Source of the DNA: an uncultured Actinomycetes bacterium
GTDB taxonomy: Bacteria; Actinomycetota; Actinomycetes; Nanopelagicales; Nanopelagicaceae
Direction of reading: 5' to 3'
NCBI GenBank assembly: GCA_937876245.1
Contig: CALEGP010000034.1
Coordinates: 1 to 64,000, forward strand
Length of the DNA stretch: 64,000 nt
A model generated the notes under the pieces. The model ran no database searches and was not told where the DNA came from. It worked only from the letters and a program-made list of their open reading frames with translations. The translations under genes were made by a program, and so were the position numbers. Every line of letters begins with the position of its first letter. The stretch's first letter is position 1. Below, in pieces: positions 1 to 7,739 of this stretch.

Positions 1-55
1 CTTTTTGGCTGGAGCCTTTTTGGCTGGAGCCTTTTTGGCTGGAGCCTTTTTGGCT
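1..55. repeat. 15-bp tandem repeat encoding KKAPA units
   Basis: The 15-base unit ctttttggctggagc is repeated without change about 3.7 times from the left edge. The period is five codons, and on the minus strand it encodes KKAPA. It is therefore a coding repeat in a basic, disordered tail. It may continue beyond the window edge and is a likely site of copy-number variation. Confidence 0.85.
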
Positions 56-84
56 ATTTTTTTTACTGCACTCTTCTTTGCCAC
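1..84 (-). CDS. 5' end of a Lys/Ala/Pro-rich protein, possibly TraR/DksA-like (partial)
   Basis: Reading leftwards from a GTG at 84, 28 codons give MAKKSAVKKIAKK followed by repeated APAKK units up to the window edge. A GGTGG-like ribosome binding site lies just upstream. Lysine/alanine/proline tails of this kind occur on actinobacterial HU/H1-like proteins and at the N-terminus of the TraR/DksA-type zinc finger proteins often encoded near ileS and lspA. The second choice fits the position beside ileS, but the diagnostic domain is outside the window, so the family is inference. The gene diverges from ileS. Confidence 0.6.
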   Translation of the reverse strand, partial: MAKKSAVKKIAKKAPAKKAPAKKAPAKK

Positions 85-208
85 TTATCCACCAGTCTTT
101 TGAACATAATTAATTTTGCGAATTTTAAAGGGTAAGAGGCAAAGATTAGGACCTGTCGTGCATAAATACCAACTTTGCCGCGCTAAGATGCTCCAATCTC
201 ATTACCGG

Positions 209-412
209 GCGTCGAAGAGGCCATCACCTCCGAGCCCGCTGGAAGAGCCAAAGGTCATTAAAACGGCGTTCGGGGTAGAACTAGCAATGAGGGTATATAA
301 GAGGTGTTGTATTAATTCATGCAACACAAGGCGGGTGGTACCGCGGTGGAATTCTCACCGTCCCTCCAGATTGACCGTGTTGACATGGGTTTTCACGGCT
401 AAATTTGAGAGG
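209..412 (+). promoter_or_regulatory. T-box leader of ileS (isoleucine, translational type)
   Basis: The 335 bases before ileS hold a T-box riboswitch. The T-box sequence gggtggtaccgcgg is at 333-346, with TGGT as the bulge that reads the tRNA acceptor end. A very short Stem I is seen at 217-230 (GAGG/CCTC) with the Ile codon ATC (223-225) in its terminal loop. A Stem III hairpin GTGTTG/CAACAC is at 304-309/322-327. There is no terminator. Instead CCTC plus AGATT (363-372) can pair with AATTT plus GAGG (402-412), which covers the ribosome binding site of ileS, enclosing a CCGTG/CACGG hairpin (375-379/394-398). This fits the ultrashort-Stem-I, translational T-boxes known for actinobacterial ileS: uncharged tRNA-Ile would free the binding site. 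I see nothing coding in 85-419. Confidence 0.92.
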
Positions 413-419
413 CTCGTGA

Positions 420-3400
420 ATGTCAACGATTAAATCACTCGCACCGCAAATTGATCTACCCGCGGTGGAGCACCAGATTCTCTCGTTCTGGGAAACTCAA
501 GAAATTTTTAAGAAGACAATTAGCGCCAGAGATGGCCAACCATCTTGGACATTTTATGAAGGGCCTCCGACGGCTAACGGTAAGCCAGGAACTCATCATA
601 TTGAGGCCCGCGTGTTTAAAGATCTCTTTCCACGCTATCAGACCATGAAAGGGAATCAAGTAATTCGAAAAGCTGGATGGGACTGCCATGGACTGCCTGT
701 GGAAATAGCTGTCGAAAAACAACTTGGATTCACCGGCAAGGGCGACATTGAAAAATATGGAATTGCAAAATTCAATGATGAATGCCGAATTTCGGTTCAG
801 GAACATGTTGGCGAATTCACAGCCATGACTCGACGTATGGGCTTTTGGGTAGATTTTGATGAAGCTTATTGGACTATGTCTAGTGAATATGTTGAAAGTG
901 TCTGGTGGTCGCTAAAGGAGATCTGGAAGAAGGGCTTGCTGGTACAAGATTTTCGAGTTGCGCCGTACTGTCCGAGATGTGGAACTGGATTATCAGACCA
1001 CGAACTTTCGCAAGGCTATGAAACTATTAAGGATCAATCTGTATACATTCGTTTTCCAGCTACATCAGGTAAATTAGCAGAATTAAATGCGAGTCTTCTT
1101 ATTTGGACCACGACTCCTTGGACTTTGGTATCAAATACTGCTGTCGCGGTCAATCCTAAAATCGAGTACCAAGTCATCGAAATAACCAATGAGAATTTAG
1201 TCGAAAGATTAGTGGTTGCAACAAATCTAGCCGCGCTCCTTGGCGAGGAGCGGAAAGTTATCGCTACCTTCACTGGCGCTGAACTTGAGCACACCACATA
1301 TTCACCACCTTTTAGCCTTGTTGAGATTCCAGATTCTCACTTTATTGTGTTGGCGGATTACGTCACGGTGGAGGATGGAACGGGTTTGGTCCACCAATCT
1401 CCTGCATTTGGAGCTGATGACTTTGCCGTATGCCGCAAATATGGGTTGCCGGTAATCAATCCAATAACTTCAGATGGCCATTTCCAAGCAGAGCTGGATG
1501 TAATCGGAGGGGTATTTTTTAAGGAGGCTGACAAGCCTCTGATAAAAGTTCTGAAGGCTGATGGGCTGCTCTTTAAGCAGCAGCAATATGAGCACTCCTA
1601 TCCGCATTGTTGGCGCTGTCATACGGCGTTGATGTATTACGCGCAGCCTTCATGGTACATCCGTACGACAGAGATTAAAGAAGCGTTGCTACGCGAAAAT
1701 GCTAAAACAGATTGGCATCCAGAAACTATAAAAACTGGCCGTTACGGTGATTGGTTAAATAACAATATCGACTGGGCTATTTCAAGGAATCGCTACTGGG
1801 GTACTCCGCTTCCTATCTGGCGTTGCGAAAATAGCCATGAAATATGCGTGGGCTCTCTAGCGGAGTTAGGCGAACTGACCGGAACTGATATTTCTAATAC
1901 TGATCCACACCGTCCATTTGTAGACGACATCTCTTTCAAGTGTGCCCAGTGCGAGCACACTATGTATCGGACTCCGGAAGTAATCGATTGTTGGTTTGAT
2001 TCTGGCGCAATGCCATTCGCGCAATGGGGCTATCCCCACAAAGAGGGCTCGGTGGAAAAATTTGAAGCTTCTTACCCAGCGGACTTTATTTGCGAGGCGA
2101 TTGACCAAACGCGTGGTTGGTTTTATACGCTTATGACAATTGGTACTTTAGTCTTTGACAAAAGCTCCTACGAAACTGTGCTCTGCCTTGGACATATTCT
2201 CGATAAAGATGGCCGCAAAATGAGTAAACACCTTGGTAACGTCTTGGAGCCGATGCCACTGATGGACCAACATGGAGCCGATGCCGTTAGATGGTACATG
2301 TTGGCAGCCGGATCTCCGTGGAGCGCTCGTAGAGTTGGCCACGATGCGATCTCGGATGTAGTTAGAAAAACTTTACTTACCTATTGGAACACTGTCTCCT
2401 TCTTTACCCTTTATGCCAAGGCCTCAGATTTTGAATTAACTGGTATCCCCTCCGAACTCTCAACAATGGATCGTTGGATTCTCTCTGAATTAAATGACGT
2501 GATAGCAAAAGTTGATATTGCCTATGCGAATTACGATTCGCAGGAAGCCGGCTCACTTATTGGGTCCTTCATCGATGACTTATCAAATTGGTATGTCCGC
2601 AGATCTAGAAGAAAGTTCTGGGATGGTGAAAGTGCAGCTCTAAACACTCTTTATCACTCTCTAAAGCAACTCACTTTGGTGATGGCGCCAATGGTTCCCT
2701 TCATTACTGAACATGTCTGGCAAGAGATGATCCGCAATCTAGAGCCGAGTGAATTTGAATCTGTTCACTTAGCGAACTTCCCTATAAGTGATGCAAAGAC
2801 AATAGATATCAAGCTCTCTAAATCTGTCCGTCTATCTCGCAGGCTCGTGGAACTTGGACGCGCGGCCCGAGCTGAGTCTAAAGTTAAAATACGCCAACCT
2901 CTTGCCAGAGCACTCGTTGCGGCAAAGGGATGGGAAGAAATGAATGATGAAATTCGCTCACATATCTCTGATGAACTTAACGTTCTTAGTTTGGATGAGA
3001 TTTCAGTTGCCGGAGCTGACCTCGTAAATGTCTCAGTAAAGGCTAATTTTAGAACTATCGGAGCTAGCCACGGGGCCAACGTTCAAGCAATCGCAAAGGC
3101 AATAGCCGAGTGCGACCATAACAATTTGGTATCAACGATTCGTGCAAATGGATCGGCGGAGATCAATTTCAGCACCGGCCAGAATGCAAGTATCCAGATT
3201 GAGGATTTAGTAATCACTGAAACTCCAAAAGTTGGTTGGTCCGTTGCTAGCCACAGCGGTGAAAGTGTTGCCCTAGATCTCGCCTTGACGCCTTCCTTAA
3301 TTGAGGCAGGACTCGTTCGCGAAGTCATCCGAGCAATTCAAGAAGAACGCAAGCAATCTGGGTTTCACATCAGTGACCGCATCAAAGTACGTTGGGGTGC

Positions 3401-3545
3401 AAATTCAGATGTCAGCGCTGTTATTACAAAGAACGTCGAATTAATTGGTGAGGAAACTCTGGCGGTTCATTTTGAAAACGTTTCGACTCAAGTAGCTGAA
3501 ACCAATGAACTTGGACTCTGGTTGGAGCTAATTAAAGCAATTTAG
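420..3545 (+). CDS. ileS: Isoleucyl-tRNA synthetase, type 2, with a GTHH signature motif
   Basis: Charges tRNA-Ile with isoleucine in the cytoplasm. The 1041 residues are the length of the type 2 (eukaryote-like) IleRS class. The class I nucleotide-binding signature is at residues 57-60, but reads GTHH where most enzymes have HxGH. KMSKH follows at about 600-604. Between them are the CP1 editing region and zinc-type cysteine pairs (CPRC, CWRC). The anticodon-binding region lies C-terminal. The start ATG at 420 is placed by GAGAGG at 407-412, which the T-box leader can mask. The gene ends 4 bases inside the convergent yggT. Identity is certain; the effect of the altered motif (mupirocin insensitivity) is inferred from published work on other IleRS2 proteins. 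Confidence 0.98.
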   Translation: MSTIKSLAPQIDLPAVEHQILSFWETQEIFKKTISARDGQPSWTFYEGPPTANGKPGTHHIEARVFKDLFPRYQTMKGNQVIRKAGWDCHGLPVEIAVEKQLGFTGKGDIEKYGIAKFNDECRISVQEHVGEFTAMTRRMGFWVDFDEAYWTMSSEYVESVWWSLKEIWKKGLLVQDFRVAPYCPRCGTGLSDHELSQGYETIKDQSVYIRFPATSGKLAELNASLLIWTTTPWTLVSNTAVAVNPKIEYQVIEITNENLVERLVVATNLAALLGEERKVIATFTGAELEHTTYSPPFSLVEIPDSHFIVLADYVTVEDGTGLVHQSPAFGADDFAVCRKYGLPVINPITSDGHFQAELDVIGGVFFKEADKPLIKVLKADGLLFKQQQYEHSYPHCWRCHTALMYYAQPSWYIRTTEIKEALLRENAKTDWHPETIKTGRYGDWLNNNIDWAISRNRYWGTPLPIWRCENSHEICVGSLAELGELTGTDISNTDPHRPFVDDISFKCAQCEHTMYRTPEVIDCWFDSGAMPFAQWGYPHKEGSVEKFEASYPADFICEAIDQTRGWFYTLMTIGTLVFDKSSYETVLCLGHILDKDGRKMSKHLGNVLEPMPLMDQHGADAVRWYMLAAGSPWSARRVGHDAISDVVRKTLLTYWNTVSFFTLYAKASDFELTGIPSELSTMDRWILSELNDVIAKVDIAYANYDSQEAGSLIGSFIDDLSNWYVRRSRRKFWDGESAALNTLYHSLKQLTLVMAPMVPFITEHVWQEMIRNLEPSEFESVHLANFPISDAKTIDIKLSKSVRLSRRLVELGRAARAESKVKIRQPLARALVAAKGWEEMNDEIRSHISDELNVLSLDEISVAGADLVNVSVKANFRTIGASHGANVQAIAKAIAECDHNNLVSTIRANGSAEINFSTGQNASIQIEDLVITETPKVGWSVASHSGESVALDLALTPSLIEAGLVREVIRAIQEERKQSGFHISDRIKVRWGANSDVSAVITKNVELIGEETLAVHFENVSTQVAETNELGLWLELIKAI

Positions 3546-3838
3546 AAACTGCGAGAAATGGTACTTAGCACGCTCGAAAGCAGTTGCGCTCCAAAAAATA
3601 TAACGATGAATGAAAGGTCGAGTGATACCGGCCCCAATCGCAGTGGTGGAACAAAGCGACGAACGAAATTTACCGCTGGATCTGTGATTGCGTAAATAAA
3701 TTCAGCGATTGCAAGTACCACTCCTTGAGGACGCCAACTACTTGCAAATATTCTGATGTAATCGAGAATCAACCGACCAACAAGCGCCAAAATAAATATA
3801 TTTAGCGCAGTATGTAACAAACTAAATAGTAAATTCAA
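3542..3838 (-). CDS. YggT family membrane protein
   Basis: A 98-residue protein with hydrophobic segments at both ends and the YggT pattern: an N-terminal helix running into LILDYIRIF, a central stretch with TDPAVNFVRRFVPP, then a second membrane segment. YggT proteins sit in the cytoplasmic membrane. Their role is unsettled, but they regularly follow sepF in Gram-positive division clusters, as here, 8 bases after sepF. In many Actinobacteria divIVA comes next; here the gene instead runs 4 bases into the convergent ileS. Family assignment is firm; the link to division is by context only. Confidence 0.88.
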   Translation of the reverse strand: MNLLFSLLHTALNIFILALVGRLILDYIRIFASSWRPQGVVLAIAEFIYAITDPAVNFVRRFVPPLRLGPVSLDLSFIVIFFGAQLLSSVLSTISRSF

Positions 3839-3846
3839 ATCAACGC

Positions 3847-4344
3847 TCAGCTCTGATTAAAAAAGCTTGCTTCTGCTGCAGCCGTCTTATCTTCGTTGCT
3901 TACCATTACATTTGGTGGAGTTAATAAGAAAACCTTTGAGGTAACGCGTTCAATACTTCCGTAGTGACCAAAGACTAGACCAGACGCGAAGTCAATCATC
4001 CTCTTACGTTCAGATTCTTCCATGTCACTCAAATTCATAATAACTGGTTGTCCAAGACGATAATGCTCGCCAATTCCACGGACATCGCTATACATACGAG
4101 GATGCAAAGTAATAATTCGATCGACAACACCATTCTCGCTTAGGGCAACTGCAGGAGCAGATGTCACGGTACGTACGGCTTTCGGGCGAAGGTAAGAAGG
4201 AGTTGGTACTTCCTCAACCGAAGTAGCTCGTACTTGACGATTAAAACGTGGTGGGATTTGTGCTACTTCCGAGGTGGCGATGTTACTTTCCTCATCGTCT
4301 ACCAGTCCCAAGAAATTCGCTGCTTTTCTAAATGCATTAGCCAT
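3847..4344 (-). CDS. sepF: Cell division protein SepF
   Basis: SepF anchors FtsZ to the membrane and is the main anchor where FtsA is absent, as in Actinobacteria. The 165 residues show the family layout: an N-terminal amphipathic stretch starting MANAFRKAANFLGL, an acidic and disordered linker, then the SepF domain from about residue 75 with ERKRMIDFASGLVFG and a typical ending around KVFLLTPPNV. Position between yggS and yggT is the usual one, downstream of ftsZ. Its likely partner is the C-terminal DIPDFMK peptide of the FtsZ encoded in the same cluster. Confidence 0.95.
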   Translation of the reverse strand: MANAFRKAANFLGLVDDEESNIATSEVAQIPPRFNRQVRATSVEEVPTPSYLRPKAVRTVTSAPAVALSENGVVDRIITLHPRMYSDVRGIGEHYRLGQPVIMNLSDMEESERKRMIDFASGLVFGHYGSIERVTSKVFLLTPPNVMVSNEDKTAAAEASFFNQS

Positions 4345-4362
4345 GCCCCAAGCCTAAGATAG

Positions 4363-5031
4363 TTACGCACGAACTCCGAGTATTTGGCTGCCTACGCGAA
4401 TATGTGTCGCACCGCTCTTAATTGCCGATTCGAAATCGTGGCTCATACCAGCGGATATCTCACGGATTTCTGGGTGAATTTGGGCCACTTCATCACGAAC
4501 TTTGGCCAGGGCTGAAAACGCTATATCCGGATCGATCTCCAGCGGAGCCACAGACATTAGGCCTCTTATTTTCAAATTCTCAAGAGCCAAAATCTGATCT
4601 ATCAATCCAGGCAAACTTTCAGGGTCTATCCCTCCTCGATTCAGGCCATCACCTAACGACACCTGAAGGAAAATATCCTTCTTCTCTACCAAAGCGCTAA
4701 GTTTTTGCGCATGCGAGAAATCATCAATGGAATGAATGACATCAGCCCAGCTAGCGATTGATTTCAATTTATTGCTCTGGATCTGTCCCTGAAAATGCCA
4801 GATGCAATCGTCGGCCAATTCTGGGGCCTTGGCAGAACCTTCTTGATCGCGATTTTCACCAAAATTTCGTTCGCCTAGATCGTAAAGAATCTGAATATCA
4901 CTCAAGGGGAAAGTCTTAGTGACAGCAATCAAAGTAATTTCCTCTGGATTTCGACCGCAAGAGAGCGCAGCTCGTGTTATTCGCGACTTAAGAGCAGCCA
5001 AGTTCTGCGCTACCTCAATTTGCCGCGTCAT
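4363..5031 (-). CDS. YggS/PLPBP family pyridoxal phosphate homeostasis protein
   Basis: A 222-residue PLP-binding protein with an alanine racemase-like N-terminal fold but no known catalytic activity. The PLP lysine is in the motif LIAVTKTFP (about residue 38). Downstream ERNFGENRDQEG, IWHFQGQIQSNK and LMSVAPL match the family. It acts in vitamin B6 and amino acid homeostasis. The ATG at 5031 forms TGATG with the stop of pgeF and is preferred over the TTG one codon upstream. The pgeF-yggS-sepF order after ftsZ is standard in Actinobacteria. Confidence 0.93.
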   Translation of the reverse strand: MTRQIEVAQNLAALKSRITRAALSCGRNPEEITLIAVTKTFPLSDIQILYDLGERNFGENRDQEGSAKAPELADDCIWHFQGQIQSNKLKSIASWADVIHSIDDFSHAQKLSALVEKKDIFLQVSLGDGLNRGGIDPESLPGLIDQILALENLKIRGLMSVAPLEIDPDIAFSALAKVRDEVAQIHPEIREISAGMSHDFESAIKSGATHIRVGSQILGVRA

Positions 5032-5696
5032 CAAAGGACCACAACTCCAGCCCCTCGGCCTGTCCTGCCCTCTCGTCGATACGAGAAATAATTGCTCTCC
5101 TCAAAGCAACAAACATTAATCTGTTTCACTTGGACTCCCGCACTATCCAATTGCGAACTGCTCTCTCTCGCCAAATCCAGGCAGTGTTGCGAGTCAGAAG
5201 TTGCCATCAATGGAAAGTTTTTCACAACCTCTTGATACATTTTCAGATCAACTTCATAACAATCTCGACATATTGCCGGTCCTATCGTCGCTATAAATTT
5301 GCTCTCACCGAAATTTTTCATCAAAGAAATGGTCTTACCGATGATTCCATTCATGACCCCGCGGCGACCGGCATGAATAGCGGCAACTGAAAATTCTCCA
5401 GAAATTAAAATCGGTAAACAGTCTGCCGTGAGGACAACAAGAGGCAATCCTCTCTCCCTCGTCACCATGGCATCTGCAGTTACGGGGAATTGCGTATTTG
5501 AATCGACTTCAACCACGTTATCTCCGTGTACTTGATTCATATACAAAGGTGTTTTTTGGCTAAGCGCTCGATTAACAATCCCACGATTAGCGTAAACATC
5601 CCCCAAGCTGTCACCAACGTGATCGCCAAGATTTAGAGATAAAAACTCTTGACGTGAAACACCACCCGAACGTCCTGTGAAAAGTATCTGAGCCAT
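5031..5696 (-). CDS. pgeF: PgeF/YfiH family peptidoglycan editing (multicopper-like) protein
   Basis: A 221-residue protein of the DUF152 family. It contains the conserved metal-site elements MNQVHGDNV, LTADCLPIL, AAIHAGRRGV and a late cysteine in the IGPAICRDCYEVD stretch. In E. coli the homologue is reported to correct mis-incorporated serine in peptidoglycan precursors; other members are described as laccase-like. Location directly after ftsZ and before yggS fits a cell wall role. It starts 24 bases after ftsZ ends and its TGA overlaps the yggS start. Confidence 0.9.
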   Translation of the reverse strand: MAQILFTGRSGGVSRQEFLSLNLGDHVGDSLGDVYANRGIVNRALSQKTPLYMNQVHGDNVVEVDSNTQFPVTADAMVTRERGLPLVVLTADCLPILISGEFSVAAIHAGRRGVMNGIIGKTISLMKNFGESKFIATIGPAICRDCYEVDLKMYQEVVKNFPLMATSDSQHCLDLARESSSQLDSAGVQVKQINVCCFEESNYFSYRREGRTGRGAGVVVL

Positions 5697-5720
5697 CAGT
5701 TAAATGTATTGCAATCCCGG

Positions 5721-6869
5721 TTACTTCATGAAGTCAGGGATATCCATATCATCCTCAGTTACCAAATCTTCAAAAGTAATTCGCTTACGTGGTGAGTTCA
5801 TTGCCGAGCCTGTCCCCGTGGGTAAATCCAGCGCCACTGCAAGTGGGTCATTTGTCGCAATCGGATCAGCGTTGCCCGATAACGAAGCTGCATCAATGAC
5901 CGGGACTGACACTCGCTTTGGAAGACCACCATCAAAACCTGCTGCTATAACAGTTATCCGGACCTCATCGCCCAGCGCATCATCGATTACAGTTCCAAAA
6001 ATAATATTCGCATCAGGGTGCGCTGATTGCGCCACCAATTCAGCTGCTTCGCTTAATTCAAATAATCCAATATCAGATCCTCCTGCTATGGAGAGCAGAA
6101 CGCCGTGCGCACCATCTATAGACGCTTCCAACAGTGGACTTGAAATTGCTAACTCTGCCGCTCTAATTGCTCGGTCCTCACCCCTTGCTGAACCGATTCC
6201 CATAAGAGCAGAACCTGCACCAGACATAACGCTTTTAACATCAGCAAAGTCAAGATTAATTAGGCCAGGTGTTGTAATTAAATCTGTAATGCCTTGAACG
6301 CCAGATAGCAATACTTGATCGGCGCTTCTAAAAGCCTCGAGCTGACTAATCGAGCGGTCAGATATTGCAAGAAGTCGATCATTTGGAATTACAATCAAGG
6401 TATCTACCTCTTCGCGAAGTAGTGCAATGCCTTCATCGGCTTGCATTGTGCGACGCTTGCCTTCAAATGAAAATGGTTTTGTTACAACACCTACAGTTAA
6501 AGCACCGCAATCTTTAGCAATCTTTGCGATTATCGGTGCGCCACCGGTGCCAGTGCCACCACCTTCGCCTGCAGTAACAAAAACCATATCTGCACCGCGA
6601 AGCATCTCTTCAATTTCTTCTACATGATCCAATGCCGCTTGCTTTCCAATTTCAGGAGCTGCGCCTGCGCCAAGTCCACGAGTTAATTTTCTCCCAATAT
6701 CCAATTTCACATGAGCATCGCTCATAATTAATTGTTGCGAATCTGTATTGATAGCAATGAACTCGACACCTTTGAGTCCCGCTTCAATCATGCGATTGAT
6801 TGCGTTAACACCGCCGCCACCCACTCCAACAACTTTGATGACTGCTAAATAATTCTGCGGTGTAGCCAC
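5721..6869 (-). CDS. ftsZ: Cell division GTPase FtsZ
   Basis: The tubulin-like GTPase that forms the Z ring. The 382 residues include the glycine-rich start [15 protein letters not shown], the tubulin signature [12 protein letters not shown], the T7 loop region [11 protein letters not shown], a disordered linker and the C-terminal peptide DIPDFMK used by SepF and other partners. The start codon is GTG at 6869, placed by AGGAAGAGG about 6 bases upstream. It is separated from ftsQ by 156 bases, the largest gap in this half of the cluster, which suggests its own promoter. No ftsA is present. Confidence 0.98.
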   Translation of the reverse strand: MATPQNYLAVIKVVGVGGGGVNAINRMIEAGLKGVEFIAINTDSQQLIMSDAHVKLDIGRKLTRGLGAGAAPEIGKQAALDHVEEIEEMLRGADMVFVTAGEGGGTGTGGAPIIAKIAKDCGALTVGVVTKPFSFEGKRRTMQADEGIALLREEVDTLIVIPNDRLLAISDRSISQLEAFRSADQVLLSGVQGITDLITTPGLINLDFADVKSVMSGAGSALMGIGSARGEDRAIRAAELAISSPLLEASIDGAHGVLLSIAGGSDIGLFELSEAAELVAQSAHPDANIIFGTVIDDALGDEVRITVIAAGFDGGLPKRVSVPVIDAASLSGNADPIATNDPLAVALDLPTGTGSAMNSPRKRITFEDLVTEDDMDIPDFMK

Positions 6870-6933
6870 AATCTGCCTCTTCCTTAACCCTAAATCTCTA
6901 CTTGAGATTCACGTGTTGCACTAATGAATGGTA

Positions 6934-6962
6934 AAACTATGCGTCTTCGCACCAGCAATCAA
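6934..6962 (-). promoter_or_regulatory. Candidate ftsZ promoter
   Basis: On the minus strand, TTGATT (6957-6962) and TAGTTT (6934-6939) are separated by 17 bases and lie about 65 bases before the ftsZ GTG. The -10 match is weak, so this is a suggestion only. The AT-rich gap and the need to express ftsZ above the rest of the cluster make some promoter here likely. Confidence 0.3.
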
Positions 6963-7025
6963 TCACCGACACGATTTAAAAAGTTTAAATTTGTAAATGG
7001 CTAAATCTCCGAAACGAAATAAAAA

Positions 7026-7739
7026 TTATTTAACGATAGGTGAATGTGCCAAGGACAAATTGACCTCGGAAATTCTTCGATTTTCTCGGAGCGCCAGAAG
7101 GCTGCGTAAAACACCACTTTTAACCCGAATATCACTTGAACTATTTCCACTACCCCAATTAATCCTGAGACCAGACTTTTTCAGATTCGTTGTCATAAAG
7201 ATCTCACTTGCATCGGATACTTCCAGGCCCAGGAGAGTTTTGAGAAGATCAGGAGGTAAATTTGAAACAAAAGTTGCCACCAATTCTCTGTCGGCAAGTG
7301 ACTGATTCTGAAGAGTGATCGATGCAAGATCTTTAAAGTTAATCGGGCTAGTAAATTCAGTCCCGTCGCCCCCCAGATATCTAGGGGGCCCAACCCTGGG
7401 ACTATTTTCCCGAAATACTGCAACTGCAATTCTTGGTTTGATATCAACTTTAACTTCTCCAGTTATCCAATCCCTATTTACAGTTACCTCTTTTACCCAC
7501 TCGAGACGAGCAATCGTGTTCTCTTCAGTTCTAGGATTAATTCTAGCTAGCGGGGTACCGATTACTAAGCGAGATTGAGATTCCACTAATTGGTCGTTGA
7601 TCAAGGAAATATGGTCCGTGCCATTATAGGAAATAGCTTTGATAGCCAATAAATTCGACCAACCGAGTCCATAGGTTAGTGATCCAAAGATTGAAAAAAC
7701 AAAGAGCCCTCCGGCAATGCCCTTGTACCTAATTCTCAA
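7026..7739 (-). CDS. ftsQ: Cell division protein FtsQ/DivIB
   Basis: A bitopic membrane protein of the FtsQ-FtsL-FtsB complex. The 237 residues show a short basic cytoplasmic N-terminus, a single membrane segment at about 9-31, then a POTRA-like domain (ISYNGTDHISL, then GTPLARINPRTEENTIARLEW) and the FtsQ domain with WITGEVKVDIKPR and AVFRENSP. Its start overlaps the end of murC by 11 bases, so the two are probably coupled in translation. Sequence conservation is modest, as usual for FtsQ, but position between murC and ftsZ supports it. Confidence 0.93.
   Translation of the reverse strand: MRIRYKGIAGGLFVFSIFGSLTYGLGWSNLLAIKAISYNGTDHISLINDQLVESQSRLVIGTPLARINPRTEENTIARLEWVKEVTVNRDWITGEVKVDIKPRIAVAVFRENSPRVGPPRYLGGDGTEFTSPINFKDLASITLQNQSLADRELVATFVSNLPPDLLKTLLGLEVSDASEIFMTTNLKKSGLRINWGSGNSSSDIRVKSGVLRSLLALRENRRISEVNLSLAHSPIVK

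Noticed and set aside
1-55. Short tandem repeat as a possible CRISPR array or non-coding satellite
   Set aside because: The 15-base unit has no spacers and is an exact multiple of three inside an open frame with a start codon and ribosome binding site.
85-170. A TTGAAC/TTTTAA pair with 17-base spacing as ileS promoter (100-128)
   Set aside because: The -10 match is poor and other AT-rich hexamers fit as well, so no promoter is claimed.
116-433. An open frame of about 105 codons across the ileS leader
   Set aside because: It coincides with the T-box structure, has no recognisable protein features and runs into the ileS start.
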